Notes: generated by a model not told the origin, from the letters alone. A stretch of DNA of 64,000 nucleotides from Fimenecus sp964540535 (GCA_964540535.1 CAZIMO010000005.1:124001-188000), one strand, 5' to 3'; shown: positions 33,555 through 42,210, counted from the stretch's first letter. Made by a program: numbers and translations.

Positions 33555-35939
33555 TTATTTAAGCTTTAAAATTTCTTCAATAGGTTCTTTGAAATATTTT
33601 GGGATATTCTTTAAGGGTTTGCCGTTTTTGATGAAATCATTGAATATTTTGCCTTTGCGGTCAGTTGACATCTGGAACTTTGAAATTACTCTTGTAAGCT
33701 CCTGCTTTTTGTCAGCGTTTGCAAGATATGTGCAATCTTCAACAGTGATTTCAATTTCGGCGTCTGCCTTTGCAGTAACCGTCACTTCAAGCGTACCGTT
33801 ATTTGTTACTTTTGCGCCGTCAATATTAACAGACACTTTACCGTCAGTAATATCCTTGAATTTGACAACAAAGGTTCTGATTTCGGGAACAACGCTTGCG
33901 TCGCCATCAGCCTTTGCAATGTTAAAGTTGACTTTGTTGCCGTTCTCTTTAACCGTGAATGCAGTTTTAAGATATTCACCGTTTCGGTATGATAGCGTAT
34001 TGCCGTCATCCTCATAAAGCGTGAATTTGTTGTTGCCTCGGTATACAAGAAGCTCAAGAACTTCGGGGTTGGAACAATCGTTGGTTCTGCCGTTGGCACT
34101 CATAGGGATAATCGCGCCAGCCTTTGCAAGCACAGGTATGTTTTCAATATCACGGTACATCTTTACAAACTGATTGCCCTCATATATTCTGCCTGTGAAT
34201 ATGTCGGTGTATCTTCCCTGCGGAATCCAAACATTAACGCCTGCAAGGTTCGTTTTGTCAGATGTATGCTCTGTAATCGGTGCAACAATCAGTTCTGTGC
34301 CGAAGAAAAACTCATTTTTGCAGTTATATGCGTTTTCATCTGTCGGATAAGCATAGTACATCGGCTCGCAAATCGCTCTGCACTCTGTATGAGTGCGGTA
34401 GTTCATTGTGTAAATATACGGCAGAAGTCTGTGTCTTAAACGAAGCGCTTCTGTCGCAATTTTCTGAACAGGACCGCTGTAATTCCAAGGCTCTTTGCCT
34501 GCAAATTCATTGTTTGTCGAGTGCAAACGCATTACAGGGCTGAACACCCCGAGCTGTACCCAACGCAGATAAAGCTCATCGTCTTTTTTGCCCATACAGT
34601 GACCGCCTATGTCGTGACTCCACCAAGGGTACGCAACATTTGACGCAGTTGCAGTAAAGTACGGTTGAAAATCAAGGCTTTTCCAAGTCTGCGTTGTGTC
34701 GCCGCTGAAGCCGAGGGGATAACGCTGACTGCCTGCGCCGCAAAAGCGTGAAAGAATAAGCGGACGGTGGTTTTCTCTTGAGTTATCAAGAAAATGGTAG
34801 TGATTTAATGCCCAAAGAGGGTCAAGATTGGGTGTTTTTGTGCGTTTGCCCTGCTGCCAGTCAATCCACCAAAAATCAACACCCTTTTCTTCATACGGAT
34901 GATGAAGAATATCAAAATAATTTTCGGTGAATTTTTTGTCGGTAATATCAAATTCAACAGCTTTTTTCTCTTGCGGGTTCTGACCCATAGCCTTGCACAT
35001 TTCTTCATACTGATTTTCAAACCAACGTACACCCATTGAGGGGTGAATATTGAATGTGATGTGATAATTATCGGCCTTGAGCTTTTTCAGGAATTCCTCA
35101 TAATCGGGAAACAAATCGGTATTAAAGCTGTAACCTGTCCAGCCCGTTGACCAAATATCATAAACATATTCCATAAAATTCAAGTGCTTGCCGGGCTTGT
35201 GGCTGTCCTTACCGAATTTGGCCTTTATATCGACCCAATGCCAATCCATATCTACCGTAGCAACGGTTATGGGTATTTCTTCTTTCTTAAATTTATCCAT
35301 AAGGCTTAGATATTCATTTTGCGAATATGCCTTGTATCTGCTCCACCAATTGGAAAGGGCATAGCGGGGAATAAGCGGCACTTTGCCCGTAAGACTGTAT
35401 AAATCCGAAGCAGCTCCGATATAATCATTGCCGTAAGCAAAATAGTATTTGTCGCTTTCTTTATTGTCACGGGGCAAAACCGAACCGTCGTCTTTAATTG
35501 CAAGAGTGTTGCTGTCGTCAAGAATTGCAACGCCGTTTTTCGAGCATACACCGTCGCCCATTTTAATAATTCCCGCGCTTATATCAAGGGTACGGCAAGT
35601 ACCTTTCAGGTTGCCCGATTTATAATCGGTAACAACTCTGCCGTCGCTCAATTTGATATTAACCATTTTGTGCGAGCTTAATGAATAGACAAAACAGGCT
35701 TTTTCGGTTTTTATTTCGATTGTGTTGCCCGATTCCCGAATTTCGTAATTAGTTTTACAAAAATCACGGAACCAAACGCTCTGCGTAGGTTCATCGCAGA
35801 AATTGCCGTTTTTTTCATACTCTGCTCTCAAAAGACAGGGCGTAATAACGGTAAGTCTTGTGCCGCCGCGAACAACAGTTTGACTGTCGGGCGCTTTCGG
35901 CGAACAATCAATTTTAAATCGCTTTGTAAAATTTCCCAT
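33555..35939 (-). CDS. Glycoside hydrolase family 31 protein (alpha-glucosidase/alpha-xylosidase type)
   Basis: This retaining alpha-glycosidase of 794 aa has an N-terminal beta-sandwich and a TIM barrel. The nucleophile motif VDFWWIDWQQG is near residue 357, the acid/base region GFSGDTTQTW near 415, and YPWWSHDIGGHCMG near 435. C-terminal beta domains include LYEDDGNTLSYRNGEY. No signal peptide is present, so it acts inside the cell. The WIDWQQG form, rather than WxDMNE, points to a branch with several specificities (alpha-glucosidase, alpha-xylosidase, sulfoquinovosidase-like), so the substrate is left open. It has its own consensus promoter. Confidence 0.93.
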   Translation of the reverse strand: MGNFTKRFKIDCSPKAPDSQTVVRGGTRLTVITPCLLRAEYEKNGNFCDEPTQSVWFRDFCKTNYEIRESGNTIEIKTEKACFVYSLSSHKMVNIKLSDGRVVTDYKSGNLKGTCRTLDISAGIIKMGDGVCSKNGVAILDDSNTLAIKDDGSVLPRDNKESDKYYFAYGNDYIGAASDLYSLTGKVPLIPRYALSNWWSRYKAYSQNEYLSLMDKFKKEEIPITVATVDMDWHWVDIKAKFGKDSHKPGKHLNFMEYVYDIWSTGWTGYSFNTDLFPDYEEFLKKLKADNYHITFNIHPSMGVRWFENQYEEMCKAMGQNPQEKKAVEFDITDKKFTENYFDILHHPYEEKGVDFWWIDWQQGKRTKTPNLDPLWALNHYHFLDNSRENHRPLILSRFCGAGSQRYPLGFSGDTTQTWKSLDFQPYFTATASNVAYPWWSHDIGGHCMGKKDDELYLRWVQLGVFSPVMRLHSTNNEFAGKEPWNYSGPVQKIATEALRLRHRLLPYIYTMNYRTHTECRAICEPMYYAYPTDENAYNCKNEFFFGTELIVAPITEHTSDKTNLAGVNVWIPQGRYTDIFTGRIYEGNQFVKMYRDIENIPVLAKAGAIIPMSANGRTNDCSNPEVLELLVYRGNNKFTLYEDDGNTLSYRNGEYLKTAFTVKENGNKVNFNIAKADGDASVVPEIRTFVVKFKDITDGKVSVNIDGAKVTNNGTLEVTVTAKADAEIEITVEDCTYLANADKKQELTRVISKFQMSTDRKGKIFNDFIKNGKPLKNIPKYFKEPIEEILKLK

Positions 35940-35971
35940 AAATATACCTCACAACAAATTCTCTGAATTTT

Positions 35972-36000
35972 ATTATAAGGCTTAACCGATTTAAAGTCAA
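35972..36000 (-). promoter_or_regulatory. Sigma-A promoter of the GH31 gene
   Basis: On the minus strand TTGACT (36000-35995), a 17-bp spacer and TATAAT (35977-35972) lie 33 bp before the start codon. Confidence 0.85.
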
Positions 36001-36014
36001 CACGGACATAAAAA

Positions 36015-36047
36015 GCTGTATTACCGTGAAAGTAATACAGCCGTTTT
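36015..36047 (-). terminator. Intrinsic terminator of the minus-strand GH43 gene
   Basis: GCTGTATTAC (36015-36024) pairs perfectly with GTAATACAGC (36032-36041). T runs occur on both sides. It separates GH43 from GH31, so these two have independent transcripts. Confidence 0.8.
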
Positions 36048-36962
36048 TTATTCGTCTATGTTATAGTATTCGATAAGTTTATCAGCTAATTCATCAGAAA
36101 TCTTCAAAACACCGCCGTGACGCTTTTTGCGTTTGCCCATATCAAACTTATTGGTTGATAATTGTGTAAATACACCGCTTGAAAGATCGTCTGTCAAAAA
36201 AGGTGTGTATCCGCTGTTTGTGCTGTATCGGTCGGCAATTAAGCACCACTTTTTCTGATTGTCAAGGTAATAGCATTCAGGTCCTTCAAGCCCGTAAAAT
36301 TCTGCAAGAATCTTTGAATAAATACTTTCCCATTCTTCGCCGACTAACCTGCGGCATCGCTCAAGCGTTATGTGCTTGTTGGTTTCGTCTTTTGAAAAAC
36401 GGTAATACCAACCGTTATTCCAAACAATATTTGTGTCAATAACCGCAGTTTCAGCATCAATATATTTGAACGCGGGTGTAAATTTCTTGAAATCCTTTGT
36501 GAACGAGCCGTAAATGCGTTGCTTATGCTCTGTATCGACATCTTCTTTTACGCATGACGCCCAAAATACAAACCACATATCCTTTTCTTTACAGAATACC
36601 GCTTCGGGCGCCCAAACACAGCCTGCCGACTCAATTCCGACCTCAACAAGACGTTCGTCAGACCAATTTATTAAATCCTCTGATTCCCACACAAGAAGCG
36701 AGCGGCTGCCGTGGTGCGAAAAGCTGTGCCAATCGCCGTTTGCAGTGCATAAATCAGTTGCAATAATAAAATATTTTTTCAGATTTTCGTCATATAGGAT
36801 GAACGGGTCACGAACGCCCTTTGTGCCGAGCCGTGATTTGAGCAACGGCTCATCACCGCCCAAATCAGTCCAGTGAAGTCCGTCATGGCTCACTGAAAAC
36901 CAAATATTCTCTTTATCGCCTGTGTTTCCGCTTGTAAAATAAACAAACAAATATGCTGACAT
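36048..36962 (-). CDS. Glycoside hydrolase family 43-like beta-propeller protein
   Basis: The 304-aa protein has the GH43/GH117-superfamily propeller pattern: GVRDPFILYDENLKKYFIIA near residue 52 (base Asp), CVWAPEAVFCKEKDMWFVFW near 115-135, AVIDTNIVW near 170 and GLEGPECYY near 228 (acid Glu). This kind of short propeller occurs in many Clostridia, often linked to arabinose or galactose removal. It is cytoplasmic because no signal peptide is present. It is transcribed alone, ending at the hairpin at 36015-36041. Confidence 0.85.
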   Translation of the reverse strand: MSAYLFVYFTSGNTGDKENIWFSVSHDGLHWTDLGGDEPLLKSRLGTKGVRDPFILYDENLKKYFIIATDLCTANGDWHSFSHHGSRSLLVWESEDLINWSDERLVEVGIESAGCVWAPEAVFCKEKDMWFVFWASCVKEDVDTEHKQRIYGSFTKDFKKFTPAFKYIDAETAVIDTNIVWNNGWYYRFSKDETNKHITLERCRRLVGEEWESIYSKILAEFYGLEGPECYYLDNQKKWCLIADRYSTNSGYTPFLTDDLSSGVFTQLSTNKFDMGKRKKRHGGVLKISDELADKLIEYYNIDE

Positions 36963-37041
36963 AAACGCTTACCCCGTATATTGCAAATCATTTAAGTGAT
37001 TATATCACAACACAATCAAATAATCCATACTGAAGTTATTA

Positions 37042-37070
37042 TTGACAACAAAAATTTAAGATGATAGACT
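37042..37070 (+). promoter_or_regulatory. Probable promoter of the YjbR-family gene
   Basis: TTGACA (37042-37047) and TAGACT (37065-37070) have a 17-bp spacer. The -10 box is weak. Confidence 0.5.
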
Positions 37071-37096
37071 AAAATGGAAAAAGAGAGGTTATAGTT

Positions 37097-37465
37097 GTGA
37101 ATAAAGAAGAACTTATAAATTATATTGCAGAGGCTTACGGCACCGAGGCTGAATATCCGTGGGAGGATTCGCCGAATAATATCGTGTTCCGCCATTACAG
37201 TAACAAAAAATGGTTTGCGCTTATTATGAAAATTACAAAAGACAAATTAGGATTTCGCGAAGATGGGGTAATTGATGTGGTAAACTTAAAATGCGACCCG
37301 ATTTTAATAGGAAATCTGCGAAACGAAAAGGGAATTTTTCCTGCATACCATATGAATAAAACACATTGGATTACAGTTGCCCTTGACGGTTCAGCTGACA
37401 GCGACCAAATCAAATGGCTTCTTGATTTAAGCTATGATTTGACGAATGTAAAAAGTAAAAAATAA
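37097..37465 (+). CDS. MmcQ/YjbR-family protein
   Basis: The 122-aa protein matches the MmcQ/YjbR (DUF419) family with EAEYPWEDSPNNIVFRHY, KWFALIMKI, VVNLKCDP, GIFPAYHMNKTHWITVALDG and the terminal LLDLSYDLT. The fold has a double-wing, CyaY-like shape and DNA binding has been suggested, but the biological role is not established. Read from its own promoter, it is followed 25 bp later by an unrelated gene of unknown function in the same direction. Confidence 0.9.
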   Translation: MNKEELINYIAEAYGTEAEYPWEDSPNNIVFRHYSNKKWFALIMKITKDKLGFREDGVIDVVNLKCDPILIGNLRNEKGIFPAYHMNKTHWITVALDGSADSDQIKWLLDLSYDLTNVKSKK

Positions 37466-37490
37466 TTACCCGACTGAAAGAGATAATATT

Positions 37491-38033
37491 ATGACTTATG
37501 AATATGCTGTATATTTCAAGCTATTACTGTTGTGCGGATATACTGATGAATTGGAGCGGTATACAGACTGCCGGCTTGAAAAGCAAGACGAGCTTTCAGA
37601 TCTTATTTTGGAACTGTCAACAGCAGGGTCAGACAGTAAAAAGAAGCTGTCAATCTTAAATGAATATCTACGAACAACAGACGAAACTGAAATTGATTAC
37701 GATAAAACAGTTTTTGAACTTGTAATGGCATTTTTAAGAAAAAAGTATACAGAAGATAAAATGCCGGTAAAAGATATTATAAATTTGATGTATCAAATTG
37801 CTTGCCATACAGGACGAAGCTTTGATAATCCTTGGTACACTGTGTGGATTATGGAAGATCTTTTTTATGAGTCGGAAGAAGGATATATTGATGCAGAATA
37901 TTTCCAAAGCCAGTTTAACGCCCTTATTCTTGATAACAGTTTAATTGAATATTCTTATATACAGCATATACACCCTAAAGAACCGCTTTTCAAGAGACTT
38001 TTAAATAAAATCAGAAATGCTTTTAATAAATAA
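37491..38033 (+). CDS. Hypothetical cytoplasmic protein
   Basis: The 180-aa protein is acidic and apparently all-helical, without membrane segment or signal peptide. Recognisable stretches are YFKLLLLCGYTDELERYTDC, MPVKDIINLMYQIACHTGRS and WIMEDLFYESEEGYIDAEYF. I know no family for it. It follows the YjbR gene by 25 bp, with AAAGAGAT as a weak ribosome site, and is closed by a terminator, so these two genes make one transcript. Confidence 0.65.
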   Translation: MTYEYAVYFKLLLLCGYTDELERYTDCRLEKQDELSDLILELSTAGSDSKKKLSILNEYLRTTDETEIDYDKTVFELVMAFLRKKYTEDKMPVKDIINLMYQIACHTGRSFDNPWYTVWIMEDLFYESEEGYIDAEYFQSQFNALILDNSLIEYSYIQHIHPKEPLFKRLLNKIRNAFNK

Positions 38034-38088
38034 CACTTATTCACTGTGGCAATTATACACAGTAATTATGGTAGAATAACCTCAACAA

Positions 38089-38122
38089 ACTGATTCCGTT
38101 TTTCTAAACGGAGTCAGTTTTG
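38089..38122 (+). terminator. Intrinsic terminator
   Basis: A 13-bp stem with one wobble (38089-38101 with 38106-38118) has a TTCT loop and TTT after it. It ends the YjbR operon. Confidence 0.75.
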
Positions 38123-38147
38123 TGGTTTATTTGAGATACAAATGAAA

Positions 38148-38175
38148 CCGCCGTCATTAGCTTTGACGGCGGTTA
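38148..38175 (-). terminator. Hairpin downstream of the 709-aa protein gene
   Basis: ACCGCCGTC and GACGGCGGT arms form a 9-bp stem with a 9-nt loop. On the minus strand it is followed by TTCATTTG, a weak T tract. Confidence 0.6.
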
Positions 38176-38185
38176 GTTATTTCAA

Positions 38186-40315
38186 TCATAAAAGCTCTAT
38201 AATTATTAGTTTGGATTTATCTGACATCAGTATTATTTCCATTTCAGCAAGATTGTCATCAGAAGTATATTTTATCGCTTGTAAATCTGTGTTTGACACT
38301 TCTGTACCCAATAATGCCTCTAATAAAATGCCGATATTTATTTTTATGGAGCAGCTTTCATTCGGAACAGAATAGAGAGCCTGTATTTCATTCCTTTCAA
38401 GTTCGGTATGAAGCCCATAATCATTTCTGAAATCGTCTTTAAAAAGTATAATTGATACTACTGTATTGTTGATGTCACGAACAAAAACAGCACCGGATGA
38501 GTAGAAATCAATTTTACATTCGGGATAAGAAAGCTCAAAATCCTCTAAAAATTCTTCTGTTGAAACACCGAATTCAGAAAGTATTTCAGATAAAGCAGTG
38601 TTAATAGCTGCATCTTTTGAATATGAAAAGATATTGTAATCATTGCATTTTACCGCATAGTCAGCAATAGCAGAAGCGAGTTGACTGTCATCATATGTAT
38701 CGCCGAGTTGAACACCGCCGAAACGGCATTGAGATATATCAAATTTTATAGGCTTAGGAATCTGAAAAAGATTTTTTCTGAATATCTGTATATCGGAGCT
38801 TACAGCACCCTCTGCACCTTTGCCGAGACCTTTTATTTTTAATCCCATATGCAGTTTTAAATCGGAATACGCATTTACAGAGAATAAATCAATATCACGG
38901 CTTTCTATATATGAATTATCAGCAATAACAACTTCTTTATTACTTTCATCGGAATCAAAGTCAGCAAGCATTTCAATTTCAATACCGTTTGAAAGCTTTA
39001 TCGGTATCATTCCGAGAATGCAAAATCCGATATCAACACTAATGCCTGCATTAAATGAAAGCTTACCGCTGTATGAGGTGGAAACCGACGGCGTTTCCTG
39101 TTCGCGTGAATTATCAGGCTGTGCAGTGTTGATTATCGGATGCGGATAATCATAGCCCTTAAGTAAATAGTTCGGTCGATGCTGACTGTCGGCAAAAATT
39201 TCAAATAAGGCAGATTGCTTATATTTACACTCGGCGGATAATTCGCCGTTAGCTGTAACAGCGAGCTGTATAGTTATTCCGAATGATAAATAGCCGACAT
39301 CATTTTCTGTATTGTTTAGGCTTTCAGTAGGTATTATGTCAGGTAATTTGATATTATAGCCGATTAAATATGTACCTAAAACATATTTGCCTTTTTCACT
39401 TTCTGTAACATCAACAATATCTACGGGACTGATTTTTTCTATTAAATCTTTGGAATGCTTAAGCGGTTCGATATCTTTTTTACCTTCAAAGGTCAAATTC
39501 AGTTTTTCTTTTGTTACGAAATCAAATTCATAATCATTTATATTAACTTCATTTTTTTGTTCATTATAATCATAATCAAGCAGGAATTTAAGTGACGGAT
39601 AATTCAGTGTAATATCTCCGCGAATATTGAACTCTTCGTCCGCTTTGTGCTTTAGCTTTATTTTTAATTCCTTGCATAATATTTGATAATCGGAATTTAA
39701 AGCGTCCGTATCATTCTTTTTATATTTAAAATCAATGTCTGTATTTCCTATACTGAAAGTTTTGTCAGCAGCACCATTGTTACCGATATTAAGCATTAAC
39801 GGAGCAGATGATACCGAATCTACAATATCGGTAGGATAAAATGACACTTGTTGTAATGCGGTATCGGAAGCGCTTACCTTTAAACTATTAAAAATTTCAT
39901 ATATTTGCGGTATTTGAAAAGTTACGGTATTATCTTCGGCAGAAATGCCGACAATTTTACCGCAGAAGCCCATATTGAAAAATGATTCTTTTGATTTATT
40001 GTCGGGATATACGCAAAAAAGCTCTCCGACATTAGAATTTAAAAAGAAATCGGGCAGCTTTTTAGAATAACTTATTGTATATATTCCGTCGCTTTCAAGA
40101 GTAACCTCTTTAAAATTGTGCTTAATATTATCATCTTTAAAAGCGATTTTCACATTATCGCTGAATGTTGCCGCGCTGTCCTCTGAAATATGAAAACCGT
40201 TTGTTTGCTTAAAGGTTGGCGAGGCTAATGCAAGTGTATAAAGTATACTTGTTAATATAATAATTGCAGAAAGAGATATACATAATATAATCAGTGCAAT
40301 TTTTCTCTTACTCAT
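38186..40315 (-). CDS. Large membrane-anchored protein of unknown function
   Basis: The 709-aa protein starts MSKRKIALIILCISLSAIII, one N-terminal helix (about residues 5-30) that would anchor a large extracytoplasmic domain. The rest is Asp-, Asn- and Ser-rich with many predicted beta-strands, lacks cell-wall sorting signals and contains no motif I recognise. The stretch YSGKLSFNAGISVDIGFCIL could be a beta-barrel-like or membrane-associated part. It begins 1 bp after the patatin gene stop, so it is the third gene of the immunity-family/patatin operon. A functional link with the lipase is likely but unproved. Confidence 0.7.
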   Translation of the reverse strand: MSKRKIALIILCISLSAIIILTSILYTLALASPTFKQTNGFHISEDSAATFSDNVKIAFKDDNIKHNFKEVTLESDGIYTISYSKKLPDFFLNSNVGELFCVYPDNKSKESFFNMGFCGKIVGISAEDNTVTFQIPQIYEIFNSLKVSASDTALQQVSFYPTDIVDSVSSAPLMLNIGNNGAADKTFSIGNTDIDFKYKKNDTDALNSDYQILCKELKIKLKHKADEEFNIRGDITLNYPSLKFLLDYDYNEQKNEVNINDYEFDFVTKEKLNLTFEGKKDIEPLKHSKDLIEKISPVDIVDVTESEKGKYVLGTYLIGYNIKLPDIIPTESLNNTENDVGYLSFGITIQLAVTANGELSAECKYKQSALFEIFADSQHRPNYLLKGYDYPHPIINTAQPDNSREQETPSVSTSYSGKLSFNAGISVDIGFCILGMIPIKLSNGIEIEMLADFDSDESNKEVVIADNSYIESRDIDLFSVNAYSDLKLHMGLKIKGLGKGAEGAVSSDIQIFRKNLFQIPKPIKFDISQCRFGGVQLGDTYDDSQLASAIADYAVKCNDYNIFSYSKDAAINTALSEILSEFGVSTEEFLEDFELSYPECKIDFYSSGAVFVRDINNTVVSIILFKDDFRNDYGLHTELERNEIQALYSVPNESCSIKINIGILLEALLGTEVSNTDLQAIKYTSDDNLAEMEIILMSDKSKLIIIELL

Positions 40316-40316
40316 T

Positions 40317-41165
40317 TTATTTGTTCCTATCTAAATATTTTTTTATGACTCTGTTTAATCGTTTAGTAACTACTTCGCAGGTTATATACCATTTTAAATT
40401 TGAATTTTTCATATTGAAATCAGCGATAGTATCTTTGAAATAAGGCATTAGATTCCCATTCACAAAAAATTTCTGCAAAACACTTTTGCCGTAAATATAG
40501 CCCTCGTAAATCATTTTTTCTATGTACTCATGCTTAAATAAAAAGACATTTTTCATAAACATATCGCTTTGATGATTGATTTTAATTGTTTTTGCATTGA
40601 TATCGTCATTTTCAAAGTCATAATTATAATCTTCAAAATATATACAGATAATACAATCAAGTTCTTTACCGATTAAAGTTCCAATCGGAATATTATCCAC
40701 TAAAGCGCCGTCAACATATCCGTTACCAAGAATGTTTATAGGATTATTAAACGGGGGTAAAGCAACACTTGCTCTTACAAATTGATTTCGTAATTCCGGA
40801 GAACTGTTTTTCAGATTGATATAATTTATATCTCTTGAATTGGTGTTTAAAAGTGTAGTATAAAAATCTCTTTTTTCAAAGTCAGATGATATGTTTATTT
40901 TATTGATATGATTATCTAAAAAATCACTTTGTAAAATGTTTCTGATAAATGACGAAGTGCTTTTGCAATTTAAGGATTTCCATATGCTTTCAGCGGCAGA
41001 GAGTTGGCGGTTTACAAAGGCATATGCGTTAAGAACGCCGACAGATGACGCGCTAACCATAGCGATATTATTTAAATCTACCATTTCTTCAACAGCCTTT
41101 AAAACACCAAGCTGATAAGCTCCTTTTGCTAATCCGCCCGACAAAACCAATCCTATTCGTTGCAA
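40317..41165 (-). CDS. Patatin-like phospholipase
   Basis: Patatin-type enzymes hydrolyse acyl chains with a Ser-Asp dyad. The protein (282 aa) shows the oxyanion loop LVLSGGLAKGAYQLGVL at about residues 6-22 and the nucleophile elbow SASSVGVLNAYAF at about 41-53. The usual GxSxG is AxSxG here. The dyad Asp is in GNGYVDGALVDNIP near 145. There is no signal peptide. GTG at 41174 lies in the ribosome site AGGTGA, so TTG 41165 is the likelier start. It lies between a small membrane protein and the 709-aa anchored protein. Patatins occur in lipid turnover, virulence and anti-phage systems, and none of these is proved here. Confidence 0.87.
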   Translation of the reverse strand: MQRIGLVLSGGLAKGAYQLGVLKAVEEMVDLNNIAMVSASSVGVLNAYAFVNRQLSAAESIWKSLNCKSTSSFIRNILQSDFLDNHINKINISSDFEKRDFYTTLLNTNSRDINYINLKNSSPELRNQFVRASVALPPFNNPINILGNGYVDGALVDNIPIGTLIGKELDCIICIYFEDYNYDFENDDINAKTIKINHQSDMFMKNVFLFKHEYIEKMIYEGYIYGKSVLQKFFVNGNLMPYFKDTIADFNMKNSNLKWYITCEVVTKRLNRVIKKYLDRNK

Positions 41166-41198
41166 ATAAATCACCTGAAAAATAAACTTAATTGAATT

Positions 41199-41214
41199 GG
41201 GAATACGCTGAAAA
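41199..41214 (+). repeat. 16-bp inverted repeat, left arm
   Basis: GGGAATACGCTGAAAA here is the perfect reverse complement of 41507-41522. The pair brackets the 249-bp immunity-family gene and its upstream region (292 bp between arms). No direct repeat abuts the outer edges. Confidence 0.85.
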
Positions 41215-41217
41215 GGG

Positions 41218-41466
41218 TTATTGATGAGGAGTAAAGTTGTTATTGTTTATAACTTGTACAGGCTGTTCCTTTTTTACTGCCCATACAAGCGAAACAACCC
41301 AACCGATAAATGACCAGCCGAGAAAAAGATTAAGAAGTAAAATTGAAACTTTATTAGGCTGATTTTTTTTGAATCCTATAATTGATGGTAAAAAATAGAA
41401 TGCAAGACCGAGAAGTCCCCCGATAATAGTAGCTATAATAAGTATAATTCCGCCAAAATCGTCCAT
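41218..41466 (-). CDS. Superinfection-immunity-family small membrane protein
   Basis: The 82-aa protein has two hydrophobic helices (about residues 5-32 and 42-66) with the family pattern FYFLPSIIGFKK and LNLFLGWSFIGWVVSLVWAV. This matches the domain named after the T4 Imm superinfection immunity protein, which is widespread in bacteria and phages and mostly uncharacterised outside phage. GGGAGG precedes the ATG. It is the first gene before the patatin and the 709-aa gene on the same strand, and is enclosed by a 16-bp inverted repeat. Confidence 0.85.
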   Translation of the reverse strand: MDDFGGIILIIATIIGGLLGLAFYFLPSIIGFKKNQPNKVSILLLNLFLGWSFIGWVVSLVWAVKKEQPVQVINNNNFTPHQ

Positions 41467-41506
41467 TTGAGTTAACCTCCCTTCAAAATAATACTTTTTT
41501 AGACAA

Positions 41507-41522
41507 TTTTCAGCGTATTCCC
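41507..41522 (-). repeat. 16-bp inverted repeat, right arm
   Basis: TTTTCAGCGTATTCCC on the plus strand is the exact reverse complement of 41199-41214. It lies about 40 bp upstream of the immunity-family start codon, where that gene's promoter would be expected. Confidence 0.85.
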
Positions 41523-41639
41523 TTAAGTGATTTTATCACATATTTAAACTAAAAGCAATATAAAAATAGCTAACAGTTTATTAAATTTATCTTCATTTAG
41601 CTATAAGCTATATATACTAAACTAAAAGGAGCAGTAATT

Positions 41640-41975
41640 TTGGATTATATAGCATTAGGCAGAAATATCAGAAACCTTAGAAAAATGCGAATGATAACAC
41701 AGGAAACATTGGCAGAAATGTGTTACATTACACCTGTTTTTGTAAGTCAAATTGAAAACGGAGCAAGAAAACCGAGCTTAGAAACGGTGTATAGTATAGC
41801 CAATGCTCTTGAGGTAACAGTAGATGAACTTTTAAATACTCAAGAAAATAAGAAACGGAATTTTGATGATTTTTCGTCGCTGTTAAATGAGCGGACAGAC
41901 GATGAAATTAGATTTTCTTATGATATTGTAAAGACTGTTTTAGAAAAAATGGAAAACGGAAAACTGAAACAGTAA
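41640..41975 (+). CDS. XRE-family transcriptional regulator
   Basis: The 111-aa protein has a classical Cro/CI-type helix-turn-helix at about residues 6-61 (IRNLRKMRMITQETLAEMCY, VSQIENGARKPSLETVYSIA, LEVTVDELL). A C-terminal helical tail of about 45 aa may mediate dimerisation. It begins with TTG after AAAGGAG with a 7-8 base spacer. It is divergent from the immunity-family/patatin operon with about 170 bp between start codons, so it may regulate that operon and itself. Confidence 0.9.
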   Translation: MDYIALGRNIRNLRKMRMITQETLAEMCYITPVFVSQIENGARKPSLETVYSIANALEVTVDELLNTQENKKRNFDDFSSLLNERTDDEIRFSYDIVKTVLEKMENGKLKQ

Positions 41976-42030
41976 AATAATAATTTCAAAATTTACCGAG
42001 ATATTCAAATTTTAAAAGCGTATATGGCTA

Positions 42031-42059
42031 TTGATTTTTTTGCAGTTTAGCTGTATAAT
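42031..42059 (+). promoter_or_regulatory. Sigma-A promoter of the hydrogenase-maturation operon
   Basis: TTGATT (42031-42036) and TATAAT (42054-42059) have a 17-bp spacer. The start codon of the first gene is 150 bp downstream, leaving a long leader. Confidence 0.75.
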
Positions 42060-42065
42060 AAACTT

Positions 42066-42181
42066 GTTCCTGACATAAAGACTTGCAGTCTGCGTGAAAG
42101 GTATGGCTTACTGAATATTTATCGAGAATTTGTCGGATAATAATGTTTTTGCCGTGCCTTTTTGGGTACGGCATTTTTTGT
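42066..42181 (+). promoter_or_regulatory. Leader with attenuator-like terminator before the Hyd maturation genes
   Basis: The leader contains AGACT/AGTCT (around 42078-42090), a weak TTATC/GATAA hairpin around 42120-42140 and then GCCGTGCC/GGGTACGGC (about 42153-42173) followed by ATTTTTTG. That last hairpin is a textbook intrinsic terminator placed between promoter and first gene. I see no known riboswitch consensus and no leader peptide with a convincing ribosome site. Conditional read-through is inferred from position only. Confidence 0.6.
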
Positions 42182-42210
42182 GTGAAAAACTTTAACAAAG
42201 GAGCAATACT

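Noticed and set aside
40317..41165. CBASS-type defence island based on the patatin gene
   Set aside because: No cyclic-nucleotide synthase, ubiquitin-like or HORMA/Trip13 genes are nearby. Patatin alone is not evidence for CBASS.
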